This document shows, piece by piece, positions 1 to 10,870 of a DNA stretch of 64,000 bases. Positions within the stretch are counted from its first letter, which is position 1. Each line of letters begins with the position of its first letter. The position numbers and the translations under genes were made by a program. The DNA lies in the NCBI GenBank assembly GCA_024803745.1, contig JANJXV010000037.1, forward strand, positions 7,155,501 to 7,219,500, in the 5' to 3' direction. This DNA comes from Megascapheus bottae (Eukaryota > Chordata > Mammalia > Rodentia > Geomyidae). Under the pieces are notes generated by a model, which was given only the letters and a program-made list of their open reading frames with translations, ran no database searches and was not told the origin of the DNA.

Positions 1-217
1 AAAGGATAGGTGCTGTTTCATTTGCTCAAAGGGAAGAAAGAATGTTCAATTCAGCATTCATTTTGTGGAACCTGTTATACCCTTGAAGTTTTTAATCTCC
101 ACAGTAAATGTATAAAATAAAATCATCTTCAGATGAGAAAATTGAAACTTCAAGAAGTCCAACTGTCAAACTGCAGTTTTTCATAAAATGGTCTGATAAT
201 CAAAGGGAAAACAACTT

Positions 218-218
<1 letters not shown>

Positions 219-254
<36 letters not shown>

Positions 255-265
255 CTGTATGTGTA
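219..265. repeat. (GT)n microsatellite
   Basis: Mostly pure GT dinucleotides from about 223 to 248, followed by interrupted GT/AT units. Confidence 0.95.
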
Positions 266-296
266 CTTGCACACATGCTGCAACTGAGATTTGCAC

Positions 297-298
297 TC

Positions 299-329
<31 letters not shown>

Positions 330-460
330 AAGGCTGGCATTCTATCACCTAAGCCACACCTCTACTTTCAACTTTTTGAGTGATCAGTGGGAGATAAGAC
401 CCTCACGGACTCCCTTGCTTGGGCTGGCTTTTAACTACAGTCTTAAGATCTCAGCCTCCT
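297..460 (-). repeat. B1-dID-type SINE, antisense, diverged
   Basis: A T-run (299-325) is the antisense A-tail. It is followed by the antisense right-half landmark (ctatcacctaagccac) and the antisense B1 landmarks (gggctggctttt..., atctcagcctcct). The 5' end of the element is missing. Confidence 0.7.
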
Positions 461-894
461 TCGAGGGGGGAAAAAGGACATATTGATACCAAAGGAGAAA
501 GAAAACACATCTCCAGGTCCAGCTATGGAGATGCCAGGAAGAAGGGGTTAGGGAGGACACCCACCCTTTGAAGAATTCATCTGCTTTTCATAAAGGAGAT
601 GCTTTATTTGTCCACCTAATGATATTTGCAAACCAGAATTGGATGTTTTATGCTTCAATGTGACTGGGCCATGTTTATAGAATGTATCTTCTTCTAGGAG
701 CAGCAAGAAGCCATGGAGAGGTTGAGGGGCACTGGTCTGCTTGGTATCTGAGAATCGCACTGAACCCTAGATAGACTGTCTCCCTAAGTAGGCAATAGGC
801 ACTGTTCTTGTTTGTTATACATTCATGTATAAGTCTCCATGACCATTCTAATGTCACCTCCACAAAAGCGGAGAGCTTCTCTTATTTTTTAAAT

Positions 895-982
895 TATTAA
901 CTATTTTTATTTTTATTATAAAAATGATATACAGAATGGTTACTATTTCACAAGTCAGGTAATAAGTACATTTCCTTTTTCC
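895..982 (-). mobile_element. L1 3'-end fragment, antisense
   Basis: Resembles the antisense L1 3' ends elsewhere in the window (a tacagaggggttacag-like core followed by agtcaggtaataagtacattt). Short and diverged. An ID-like SINE lies directly downstream. Confidence 0.55.
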
Positions 983-1195
983 TCTTTTGATTTTTTTTGC
1001 CAGTCCTGGGCTTGAGCTCAGGGCCTGAGCATTGTCCTTGGACTTTCTCAAGGCTAGAGCTCTACCACTTGAGCCTCAGCACTTCCGGCTTTTTTCTATG
1101 TATGTGGTACCGAGGAATCGAACCCGGGTCTTCATGCATGCTAGGCAAGCACTTTAACCACTAGGCCAAACTCCCTGGCCTCTTTTGATTTTTTT
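983..1195 (-). mobile_element. ID-like dimeric SINE, antisense, with target duplication
   Basis: In antisense it reads from a T-run through the right monomer (gccagtcctgggcttgagctc..., accacttgagcc) and then the left ID monomer (ggaatcgaacccgggtcttc, ctaggcaagcac), ending near 1180. Flanks share tcttttgattttttt at 983-997 and 1181-1195, a likely 15-bp target duplication, although its T-rich end overlaps the tail. The left monomer keeps a B-box-like gttcgattcc on the minus strand. Confidence 0.85.
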
Positions 1196-1480
1196 AAAGA
1201 GTTATTTAGTGCTATTATAAGTGTGATGTACAGAGGGGCTTCAGTAACATAAGTCAGGTGATAAGTACATTTTCTTTGCAACCATGTCACCCTTCCTTTG
1301 CTCTCTCCCTTTTTTTTCCTTCCATCCCTGCCCACAAGTTATATAGTTGATTTTCAATATAGTATCTACTGAGTACCACTGCTGCATTTGTTCATCCTCT
1401 GTCCCTCCATTTCTTCTCCCATCCTCATTCTCCTAAAGACAGATAAGTGAATAAACAATACAGAAAAGGAAAAGGGGAAA
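1190..1480 (-). mobile_element. L1 3'-end fragment, antisense
   Basis: Poly-T start, then tgatgtacagaggggcttcag, agtcaggtgataagtacatt and a pyrimidine-rich stretch. The same series occurs near 34.48 kb, which marks it as a repeat family. Orientation is inferred from the T-run (antisense poly-A). Confidence 0.6.
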
Positions 1481-2200
1481 GAACTTCTTGTTTTCATTTC
1501 CTAGATGGATTTTTTTTACTACTGTACCACTAGTAACTGGAAGAGTGGCCCAGAGTAGACCCCTTCCACAAATACTTGCTAATGAGTAAATTATTTAAAG
1601 AGTAAAGGGAAGAAGGAAGAACTCACACAAACGATTGAGAAATGAGGTAAAAACTGTGGAAGATAAAAACACAGCGAGCCATTAACATCTGTAAGAGGAA
1701 AAGGTTGAAAACATTATAGCTCAGAGGGAGAGACGGTAGGTGGGATGATGATACAACATGTTTCTGACAGACAATGAATGGGACTTGCTGGTTGTACTAG
1801 GTGTCGAAGGCCAGAGGAATGAGTTGGGAATAAAGGTGAGCTTCCTTTTCTCTGCCCTCCAAACTGCACAATTCCAATCTTGAAGGTGAGTGAGTGACTC
1901 TTTTCCAAAAGTGTATTAGTTGTCAGTATAGAGAAGGTGCAGAATTGCAGGCACGCTTTCTCCAACAGTAATATTGTCGCCCTGCAAATAGGAAATGCAC
2001 AGGGCTATTTTTACAGGATCTGAGAGATCCCATTGGTAGCGGCTGCCTCTGATGCACTCTTCACCACTTCCTCCCTTCCTCTCCTGATATTTCTATTAGG
2101 TTTCCATGGCTAGGTTTCCATGACACCACCACAGTCAGTCTCATCCGTTCTCTCAAAAACATAGAAGGTTATGGGTGGAGGGGAAGGCTTTCCTGCATCT
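1481..2200. other. No recognised feature
   Basis: Apparently unique sequence. I see no SINE or L1 landmark. The 83-codon minus-strand frame at 1714-1965 resembles nothing I know and has no exon-like boundaries. Confidence 0.4.
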
Positions 2201-2223
2201 GAATGAATGTTCAACTCCCTAAC

Positions 2224-2330
2224 CCCCCCCACACACGCATGCATGCATGCAAACACACAACATTCATGTACACTTGTGCAAATACACATGCATATATACA
2301 CATGTACACTCACTTGTACACACACCATTG
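2224..2330. repeat. AC-rich/ATGC imperfect repeat
   Basis: C-run, then acacacgcatgcatgcatgc and interrupted CA/TA units. Long alternating purine-pyrimidine stretches. Frames on both strands here are artefacts of the repeat. Confidence 0.8.
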
Positions 2331-2612
2331 CTCCTAGCACAGAGTTAGGTGTACAGATAATGAATAACCATCATTTGACTTGCTACTTGGATTAAAATAG
2401 CTTTACTCTCTTACAGACTTTTGTGGGCTATCTGGTAACTAATTGTAAGCACAATTTCAAAGTTAAATGTTCTTTCATTCTAGACTCATAAAGGGATTCT
2501 CATGAGAGATCACCTGCTGCAGAGGCAGACACTTTTGTTTTACAAATTACAAATCAAGGTCCATTCATCTTCTTGTCAACAGACACCTACTGTTGTTTTG
2601 AAATCTCTATAC

Positions 2613-2852
2613 CAAGCCAGGCGCAGTAGCTCATGCCTGTAATCCTAGCTACTCAGGATGTTGATATCTGAGGATCAAGGTTCAAAGCCAGACCAGGCAC
2701 AAAAGGACCTGAGACTCTTATCTCCAATTGACCTCAAGGAAACAGGAAATGGGACTTGGCTCAAGGGTAGGGTGGTAGCCTAGAGCTGAAGAGCTCAGGG
2801 ACAGTGCCCAGGCTGAGTTCAAGCCCCATGAACCGACCCCCCCTCAAAAAAA
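2613..2852 (+). mobile_element. B1-dID-type SINE, sense, near full length
   Basis: Left B1 half begins gccaggcgcagtagctcatg and contains tgtaatcctagctactcagg. The linker is actcttatctccaatt. The right ID-like half contains gagctcagggacagtgccca and gttcaagcccc. Ends in an A-rich tail. Confidence 0.9.
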
Positions 2853-3600
2853 AGTTCTACACCAGGAAAGATTATTTTCATACATTTGTACAGGCATATA
2901 TTTTCTCTTTTCTCTCAATCTTTATGGCTGGAATTTATTGGCCAATCAACCCTCTTACACTTGCCCTAGGCTGGGTTTTATTTAGGGTTACCATTTCTGT
3001 GCCCAGAGTATTTCAACTGAGCTCAACGAAGGTCTATTTACAAGTTTTGGAATTTCTTTACTCCCCAGATTGAAGGCATTTCCTTCCACGGCACATTGGT
3101 CTATTGAACCCCTGCTGTGTTAACCCCAGCAAGCATCTCACTTTCAACATTTTCACTCATAAAACTATAACAACAAAACAAATATGTGATCCCCATCATG
3201 CCAGCATCCCCCTCATCCTTGAGCATCACAGATTCCCTTAGGTGGTTACATCTGTAGATGGTGGGAAACCCCAGTCAGTATCTTCTCAAGCCAGCTGCTT
3301 CTGTGAGGTGCCTTATAGCACACATCTCAATTGTTCAAACACTGTGACTCAGACAACACGATGAGCATGCAGTGGGGAAGGGGTCAGATATCAAAAATAT
3401 CTCGGGTGTTTAGATATCCCTTGTGAATTGCTGTTTTTCTAACTTGGTGTACAACACAGCCAATACTATCAGTTCCTCTCCCTTCTCTCTTGCTTCCATA
3501 GGAGGGAGATTCTAGTAGCTTACCAATTACACAAAAGGCCTAAAATACACAGAGATGGGACAGCTGTGGGGTCCAGTAGGGAATTCTGAGCCTTCCTTCA
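2853..3600. other. No recognised feature
   Basis: Unique-looking non-coding sequence between two SINEs. The 89-codon frame at 2804-3073 starts inside the SINE and has no recognisable domain. Confidence 0.4.
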
Positions 3601-3601
3601 T

Positions 3602-3793
3602 TTTTTTGCCAGTCCTGGGGTTTTTACTCAGGGCCTGAGCATTGTCCTTGGGCTTTCTGAAGGCTAGAGCTCTACCACTTGAGCCACAGCACCACTTCTG
3701 GCTTTTTTTCTATGTATATGGTACCAAGGAATCAAACCAGGGTTTTCATGTATGATAGGCAAGCAGTCTACCACTAGGCCAAACTCCTGGCCC
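3602..3793 (-). mobile_element. ID-like dimeric SINE, antisense
   Basis: Antisense right monomer (tttgccagtcctgggg..., ctctaccacttgagccacag), then antisense left ID monomer (ggtaccaaggaatcaaacc, ccactaggccaaactcc). Flanks gagccttccttc / gagccctccttct suggest an imperfect target duplication. Confidence 0.88.
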
Positions 3794-4089
3794 TTGAGCC
3801 CTCCTTCTTGATATCAAATGGATGGTTGTGAGCATTTAAAGTGTCTCAGCCTCATCTTCAGTGAGGGAGCTCAAGGATGAACAGTTCATAAAATTAAAAT
3901 CACATTTCATTTAAAAATACATCTTTGGGTCTTATTCTGCCACAGTTTCACACAGGAATAAGAATATGGGACAATCTTAATAGACCAGAATTTAAAGTAT
4001 TATATAATCTCAACAATGACCTTTGGATTCTATGTTTTCATTTGGTTTATTTTGTATATAATGCATATCATGGAGGAGTATATCTGATT

Positions 4090-4460
4090 AGACAAATCAT
4101 TTCTCATGGTTGTCCTTTGCATGCATTTATTTTTATCATATTTAAGTAGTTGTACAAAGGAGTTTCAATATACTGAGTATAATGCATCTTGATCAACGTC
4201 ATCCCTTCAACCATTCTCCACGATCTCCCCCACTCCTACTCCAGTCCCCTCAAGCTATCTGGTTCCATTTTCACCTTTGCACTTGGACTGTTGTGTTTGT
4301 CTCTTCCTTTTCTCTCACCAGTCATCCAATATCCTGAGATTTCTTAGCTCTATTTTTTCTTAATTTTAACCTTAATCACTCTGCCTGGTTTCTTTGTGGT
4401 CTAGCTACTTGTCATTTAGTCAGTTCCTAGACCCTTCATCTTTCTTCGTACCTAGTAGCC
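4090..4460 (-). mobile_element. Probable old L1 3'-end, antisense
   Basis: T-rich start, then gtagttgtacaaaggagtttc and a long C/T-rich tract with few purines, the usual look of an antisense rodent L1 3' UTR. Diverged; boundaries uncertain. Confidence 0.45.
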
Positions 4461-4754
4461 TTCATCCACACATTAACCACACCATAATCACAACTGGATT
4501 ATCGTAACTACCAGTATTCATTAATCCTCAACCTCTTCTATTCAGCCAAACTCTCATTGTCTTTCAGAATTCAATTCAAGCACATTTGGCAAGAAAATGG
4601 GCTCTAACCCTCCCAGATCATATCTACCTTGCAGATTTGATCAGGTTTTATGTATTCATCCACATGGAATTTCTCATTTCACTTAAGAGACTTGATTGGC
4701 ATTGTCTAACTCTTTGAATAATTCTTTAGATATGGAATTCTCTACCCAAAACTT

Positions 4755-4880
4755 TGTAAACTCTCAGAGAACAGAGACTGGCTCTATTTCTACTCATCAT
4801 TGTATTGTCAGGTTCACCCTGAGAGCCTGGAACATAGTTGGTTTGAGATAAATATTAGCTTAACAGATGAAATGATGAAT
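4755..4880 (+). repeat. L2 3'-end fragment, sense
   Basis: Resembles the L2 terminus: a cagagaacagagactggctc stretch followed by gcctggaacatagttgg and a ...aatgatgaatg end. Ancient and diverged. Confidence 0.6.
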
Positions 4881-4905
4881 GCATGCGTGCATGCACGTGT
4901 GCACG
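4879..4905. other. Alternating purine-pyrimidine run with palindrome
   Basis: 27 consecutive bases alternate purine and pyrimidine, mostly GC, GT and CA steps. It contains the perfect 12-bp palindrome cgtgcatgcacg at 4886-4897. Such runs can adopt Z-DNA under supercoiling; whether this one does is unknown. Confidence 0.8.
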
Positions 4906-6025
4906 AATGAAAGACTATGCTTGGAGCATGTGTGTCTGTGTATGCCTTTCAAGAGAATGTTACTAACTTAACCTACAAAATGTATATTGAGTTTCTTTCA
5001 TTCAGGCTGTACTGACAAACAGAAAATAGAAATAACCATAGTGTTCATGTGAAACAATGTCTTTGCTAATTCTTCTTAAGGAATCGGCATCCAGTCATAT
5101 AAACACTATGAATGAGTCCTGTGCCTCTGGTTAGCATTCAAGAAAGAAAAAAATCTATTTATACAACTTATGAGGATCACGTAAATACCATGTCTTGTTA
5201 ACTATGCACCTGTGTGCTTAATCACAGAAACAGCAATTACTCTCTAACGCCATTAACAACCACTTAATGTGCCAGGGATAAATTACTCAATAAACAAATG
5301 TTTAAGTACATTAGTAGTGACCAACTCAGTGTTGTGTTACACAGCCTGGTCTCCCAGCAGCCTTTGCCTTCCTTTACTTTCCCCTTCTAGCTCCACCTCC
5401 CACAGTGCAGCAGTCAGTGGAATTTGGGAGCTCTCCAAAAGGAGGAAGAGTACGTATGTTAGAGCTTAGAGAGAAATATACTGGAAGGCCCTGTCACCCA
5501 CTACTGACTGGTTCAATACAGCTGGGAATGCATTTTTGATCATGTACCAGATAATTTGAATAGTTGCAGAATGGAGAAAGGTTGATAAAAAGCACATGGG
5601 GAATCAGAGAGCTTAAAAATAGTGCAGATTGCATACCAAAGCCAGATTCAGCTATGGGTTTCTAATGGCTCCTCCTTACTCCCAAAGCTGACATAAAAAG
5701 AATAGATAAAGCATAATTCTGATAGTCAGATTATATTTAAATAGCAATAAGGAGGCTTTTAGGAATCACCTGATATTGTGGTTTCCAAGTATATGTTTCT
5801 AGTATTGACAGGTCCAACTCAGGGAGAGTATATTCTGTTGTTTATGAACAATGAATGTCTTCTTATAGGACCACCCTATGAGAAGTGTGTTTGTGTGTGC
5901 TAGGGAAATACACACCCCATGCTCATATACAGTCTTTGTATTTTCTTTTGAAAAATCTGTCAAAATTGGATTACTTATTTTTTAAAGCTTGAATTAGTTT
6001 GCATGAATTTGTCTTAAGGACTTAT
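4906..6025. other. No recognised feature
   Basis: AT-rich, apparently unique sequence. Frames are short and unrelated to known proteins. Confidence 0.4.
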
Positions 6026-6029
6026 TCAT

Positions 6030-6570
6030 CTAAATTAATCCACCCACCATGGAAGTCAGTATGGCGGTTCCTCAATAAATTAAAAATAGAACTTCCATAG
6101 GATCCAGTTATACCAGTTGTGGTATACTCAAAGGAATCAAAGTAAACCTCCTATAGAGCTACCCATATATATATATCTTATGTTCATCAGGACATACTAG
6201 CCAAGCTATGGGTCAGTCCAAATGCCCAATAACAGATGATGATTGGGGGGAGGATAGATGCTCTATAAACACAATGGTGTTTTATGCAGGCATAAAAAAG
6301 AATGAAAATTATTTGCTTGTGAGAGACTGAGTAAAACTAGAGATCACCATGGTGAAAGAAATAAACTATTCCCACAAACCGAAGTATTTCTTATTTGCTA
6401 TTATATATAAAATCTGATGGGGAGGAAGGTAAGAACATGAATGTAAAAGAGAGATTATGACAGACATGGAAAGGGAGGGGATATAAGAAAGAGTAGTCGG
6501 GGTGGTAAATATGATTAAAGCACATTAAAATATATCAGAAATGTCAAAATGAAATATCTTCTTCTATGCC
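6030..6570 (+). mobile_element. Old L1 ORF2 tail and 3' UTR, sense
   Basis: Diverged copy of the L1 ORF2 end. It holds the equivalents of 'attatggaaatcagtatggaggttcct', 'aatgcccaataacagatgatgat' and 'aatggaatattatgcaggcat', each altered and with many stops. A purine-rich 3' UTR follows (gggaggggatataagaaag). Not coding. Confidence 0.8.
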
Positions 6571-6829
6571 AATAATATAGTCTAAGAAAAAGGTAGTATG
6601 TCCATGTCTACATCTTTATAGTTGACAATGACATCAAGGATAGTAGATATTTATACATTTTAAAGTCTCTCATTTACTTCTTCACTTGCTGCACATCATG
6701 TACCATTCCCAGAGATATCCAACACTAGCAATTTGATATATTGACTTTCATTTTGACACAAATAGGATTCTTGCATGTGTGCAATTACACAGTCTTTTAG
6801 GGGAATCCTTAAGATATATTTCAATGTCA

Positions 6830-6970
6830 TAACAGGGAAATGAAGGCAAAGAAGAAAGATGGAGGGAATAAAAAAGAGTAATAGATGAGCTGAATATGAT
6901 CAGTGTATATTGTATGCATTTATGGCAATGTCACAATGAAAAACCTTACTCTGAATAATTAATACATGGC
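6830..6970 (+). mobile_element. L1 3'-UTR fragment, sense
   Basis: Purine-rich stretch, then gaatatgatcagtgtatattg and ggcaatgtcacaatgaaa, matching the pattern of older rodent L1 3' ends. Confidence 0.55.
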
Positions 6971-7034
6971 AATATAAAGGGAAATGTAATATATTTCTTT
7001 TGAAGAGAATATGTAAATCTGCTTGTATCTTGGT

Positions 7035-7260
7035 ACTGTTCAGAATGACTAAGGCATAGAATTAGCCTACATGTCCATCGAGACATGAATGGATCAAGAA
7101 AATGTGGTCTAGGTACACAATGGAGAAAGCTGAGACAAGTGTAAACACTGAGAGGAATATATATATATATATATATATATACATACATATACATGAGACC
7201 CATTGTAATCTTATTTTTGTATAGTGAATCCATAATAAAATTTCATAATAAAATTTTTAT
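7035..7260 (+). mobile_element. L1 fragment, sense, interrupted by (AT)n
   Basis: Contains diverged L1 text (acatgtccatcgagacatgaatggatcaagaaaatgtgg pattern, 7066-7110), then an AT microsatellite at 7157-7181, then an L1-like 3' UTR end. Confidence 0.6.
7157..7194. repeat. (AT)n/(ACAT)n microsatellite
   Basis: Pure AT units to 7181, then acatacatatacat. Confidence 0.95.
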
Positions 7261-8020
7261 TAGCAATAAACTTTTTACTTGAAATTGCTTCTTAGTCTAT
7301 AGTATTAACTTAGTACAATTATAACATGTTATTGGCTATTTTGTTGTGATTTTTTAACCATTCAGGCTCTTTTCCAGGCTTTTAATATGTTACCCATATG
7401 CAATGGCACTCTTATTTATTTTATTTCCATTTGTGATCTTTTGACAGACTGAGTTTCTCACCTGCTTCCCTTAATCTTACATGTGGGGCAGGAACAAAAC
7501 TTTATAATCATAAACAATTGTGTCAGGAAGATTTAATATTGGCAGATATTGTATTTTGTAAGAAAGTAAAAAAAAAACAAACGACTGAATGGTTTTGTGT
7601 CTGCTTCTCCCAAGTGGCCTCTGCTTTATAACCAAGCCCTCTCCTGGCAGACATTCATGCTCATCAAAAACTTTCCTCTCCACCGTGTGTTCAGAAGAGT
7701 CTTTCAGAGGTCTGCATAACTGCAAAACTTTCAACCTTGACACAAACAAACAAACAAAACCATCTGCAAGTTCAACGAAGATGAGAGAAGGAGTTTCCTC
7801 ACATTAGTTGAAAATAACATGCAAAGAAATAATGAACTTCCAAAAACAGCCACTTAGATCTGTGCAGGAGCCAAACCTTCTCAACTTGGCACTTCTGCCT
7901 ACTTGACAACCAATGACAAGCTTCATCAGAATTCAACATTTCATCCCTAGGATGAAACCAGATTTGTTTGGAATGTTAATGTTGGCCACTGTGCTACATA
8001 TCCATTTTGATATTTATTAG
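7261..8020. other. No recognised feature
   Basis: Apparently unique. Opposing open frames at 7477-7749 and 7589-7807 overlap on both strands, which fits chance rather than a gene. Confidence 0.4.
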
Positions 8021-8024
8021 TGAA

Positions 8025-8125
8025 GTAAATTCAGGAATCCTTACTATGTGTGAGGCACTAAATAACAGGATAGAAATATAAATAAGATATTTTTTACACT
8101 GTCTCCTATTTAAAATATTATCTAA
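8025..8125 (-). repeat. L2 fragment, antisense
   Basis: Weak match to the antisense L2 end: ttactatgtgtgaggcacta followed by a diverged body. Confidence 0.4.
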
Positions 8126-8301
8126 ACTGGTAGTAGTCCTTAGATTTGTCTGCAACCATGGGCCCACTTAAAACCTGATGAAAGTAGAGAATTAGAAAAC
8201 TCTACAATATATATCTACTCAAAACTTCACAAATGAGTTCATCTCATTCCCCAGACTTGGAAATTACCTGTTACCTATGTAGGCTTAGTGATCTACTGAT
8301 T

Positions 8302-8318
8302 GAAAAACAGACACGTGG
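8302..8318. repeat. Target-site duplication, left copy
   Basis: 17 bases (gaaaaacagacacgtgg) identical to 10186-10202. They bracket the L1 insertion. The sequence at the left edge (att/gaaaaa) is close to the L1 endonuclease preference for T-rich/A sites on the opposite strand. Confidence 0.95.
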
Positions 8319-8407
8319 GTATTGCATTGAATTTGTAGATAGCTCTTGGCAAGATTGTCATTTTCACAATGTTGATTCTTCCAATCCAGGAGCATGGGAG
8401 GTTTTTA

Positions 8408-9754
8408 ATGTCATTCTTTAAAGAAATAGAAGAGGCAATCCAAAATTTCATATGGAATAATAAAAGACCCTGTATAACAAAAACACTTCTTAGCAGAAAG
8501 AACAGCGCTGGAGGAATTTCAATTCCAAACTTTAGACTCTATTACAGAGCTATAATTATCAAAACAGCTTGGTACTGGCACAGGAACAGGCCTGAAGACC
8601 AATGGAATAGAACTGAGGACCCAGATATTAAACCACAGACCTATGGCCACCTAATCTTTGACAAGGGAGCCAAAAAAATGGAATGGAAGAAAGACAGCCT
8701 CTTCAACAAGTTGTGCTGGCAGAACTGGTTAAGCACCTGCAGAAAACTAAAGTTGGATCCTTCTTTGTCACCTTGCACTAGAATTTATTCCAAATGGATC
8801 AAAGACCTGGAGGTAAAAGCTGACACACTGAAAACTTTACAGGAAGGAATAGGAGATACACTAGGCCTCCTTGGCACAGGTCTAAACTTTCTTAATAAGG
8901 ACCAAGAATCACAACAAATCAGAGAAAGGCTGGATAAGTGGGACTGCATTAAACTGCAGAGCTTTTGTATGGCAAAGGACATAGCTAGTAAACTAATCAG
9001 GAAGCCTACAGAGTGGGAGAAGATCTTCACCAACCAAACAACGGACAAAGGCCTCATATCTAAAATATATCAACAACTCAAAAAATTGAATCACTCCAAA
9101 ACTAATCTCCAAAGTAACAACCATCCCATTAAAAAATTGGCCAACGACTTAAAGAGAGTCTTCTCTGAAGAAGAAACAAAAATGGCCTATAGACACATGA
9201 AGAAATGCTCAACATCTCTGGTCATAAAAGGAATGCAAATCAAAACAACTCTAAGATTCCACCTCACTCCAGTTAGAATGGCCAGGATCAGGAAAACGAA
9301 TAACAACAGATGCTGGAGGGGATGTGGCTAGGAGGGATCACTACTACACTGTTGGTGGGAGTGCAAACTCATTCAACCACTATGGAAAGCAGTATGGCAG
9401 TGCCTCAAAAGGCTAAACATACAACTCCCCTATGACCTAGCGATTCCACTACTTGGCATTTACCCAACCATCCAGAATCTAGGGCATACTAAATCCACTA
9501 GCACAACAATGTTCATTGCAGCACTATTCACCATAGCAAAGATATGGAACCAACCTAGATGTCCCTCAGTTGATGAGTGGATCAACAAGTTGTGGTATTT
9601 GTACACAATGGAATTCTATGCTGCTATCAGAAAGAACGACATCGCCCCATTTGTTAGGAAATGGAAAGACTTAGAAAAAATCATATTAAGTGAAGTAAGC
9701 CAGACTCAAAGGAACTTAGGCTCAATGGTTTCCCTCATTTGTCATAATCACTAG
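8408..9754 (+). pseudogene. L1 ORF2 C-terminal fragment (reverse transcriptase tail)
   Basis: This is the C-terminal third of the L1 ORF2 protein, downstream of the polymerase active site. The YIDD-type motif and the endonuclease domain are absent because of the 5' truncation. The frame is open from the inversion junction except for one TAG at 9329-9331, and then continues to the natural stop at 9752-9754. The nominal ATG at 8369 lies in the inverted segment and is not a real start. Residues typical of ORF2 are visible, such as [16 protein letters not shown] and WYWHRN. The C-terminal cysteine motif CX3CX7HX4C is encoded at 9311-9364. The TAG falls inside its seven-residue spacer, so any product would lose the HX4C half. 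Not expected to be functional. Confidence 0.93.
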
Positions 9755-10150
9755 AAACCTTGGGCTCTACTAGCAGAGATCTGCAATAGAGCAAAACCTT
9801 GATACATAAGGCCATATAACGTGAAGCTAATTGAAAGGACCTCCAGGATAGTGAAACAAAAGCCATATAAGGAATGATTGTTGTCCTTAATGTACTATGT
9901 TGTCTCTCATCTCCTTTGCTGTCCCTTGGTTACCTCATATTGGTATAGTATCTCACTTTGTTATCTGATATATTGAATTTATTTGTATTTGGATATTTGA
10001 AATTTGATAGGGAAGGGGGGAAAACCAAGACGGGTGGGGGATGTGGGGGGGAGGGAAATAGGTACCAAGACATGTGAAAGGGTATCAATGTATGTGAATT
10101 AATGCACCTTCTATCTGGCAAATATCATGTAACTCTTTTACTAATTACAA
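9755..10150 (+). other. L1 3' UTR with G-rich tract
   Basis: 3' untranslated region of the young L1. It contains a guanine-rich tract (10009-10055) and ends with tatctggcaaatatcatgt and ctaattacaataaa just before the A-rich tail. Shortened, diverged copies of the same 3' end occur near 19.3-19.5, 59.2-59.3 and 61.5-61.7 kb. Confidence 0.9.
10032..10055 (+). other. Potential G-quadruplex in L1 3' UTR
   Basis: Four G-runs of 3, 5, 7 and 3 separated by loops of 1, 4 and 1 bases. L1 3' UTRs commonly keep G-rich tracts. Folding is predicted from sequence only. Confidence 0.85.
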
Positions 10151-10185
10151 TAAAAAAATAAAATAAAATAAATTAAAAAATGAAA

Positions 10186-10202
10186 GAAAAACAGACACGT
10201 GG
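10186..10202. repeat. Target-site duplication, right copy
   Basis: Identical to 8302-8318 and placed immediately after the L1 A-rich tail. Confidence 0.95.
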
Positions 10203-10588
10203 AAGAAAGAAGAGATAATCCCATTGAAATATCTTGTAGTGAAGAACACTAAAGTCTGGGATATTTATTTTATAAAGGAGTTTCTCACGTAGTCATGTGT
10301 AGATGAGGCAATAACTCAAAAAGATAACATGACTAACCCAGTTCCCTTTACTAGAAGCTGGCAGATTGCTGAACTCAATCTGGGCTTTTGATAACATGTG
10401 TTCTGTTTTGTTAAGAGGTGGCTGATAGGAAATGCTATGAGTAACATTTAAAAATCTTAAGTGTTCATCAAAGGGAGGTGAAAAGTTTTAACCTGTCATC
10501 AGCTTTGCACATGAATATTGTTTCATTAATCAGTTTTATTTAAGAAAAAATAAATGCATTAAGTGATTACTCAGCCATTAGCAACTTG

Positions 10589-10590
<2 letters not shown>

Positions 10591-10638
<48 letters not shown>

Positions 10639-10642
10639 TGTG
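10591..10642. repeat. (TG)n microsatellite
   Basis: About 26 TG units with a short CGCG interruption near the end, abutting the tail of an antisense SINE. Confidence 0.95.
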
Positions 10643-10870
10643 TTGGTACTGGTGCTTGAATTTAGGGCCTCAATGCTATCCCTTAGCTTTTTCATTCAAG
10701 GGTGGCACTCTGCCACTTGAACCATATTTCCATTTCCAGGTTTTTGCTGCTTACTTGAAGAAACGAGTCACACAGACTTTCCTGCCCTAGCTGGCTTAAA
10801 ACTGGAATACTCAGATCTCATCCCCTTGAGTAGCTAGGATTATAGTCTTGAGCAACTGGTATGTGGCCAC
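10640..10870 (-). mobile_element. B1-dID-type SINE, antisense
   Basis: Antisense right half (ggtgcttgaatttagggcct, ctgccacttgaacc), linker (gtcacacagactttcctgcc) and B1 half (gagtagctaggattatagtc, ending ggtatgtggcc). The TG microsatellite sits where its tail would be. Confidence 0.85.

Larger units (their letters stand above)
8319..10185 (+). mobile_element. 5'-truncated, 5'-inverted young L1 insertion
   Basis: LINE-1 retrotransposon inserted by target-primed reverse transcription. The first ~86 bp (8319-8405) are antisense ORF2 sequence. From about 8408 the sequence runs in sense to an A-rich tail (10149-10185). In the usual L1 order the inverted piece is the segment just upstream of the sense segment, so the structure is a twin-priming inversion with only a few bases lost at the junction. 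It is flanked by the 17-bp duplication. About 1.8 kb of a normal 6-7 kb L1 remains, so it cannot move by itself. The intact duplication and nearly open frame suggest a fairly recent insertion. Confidence 0.95.
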
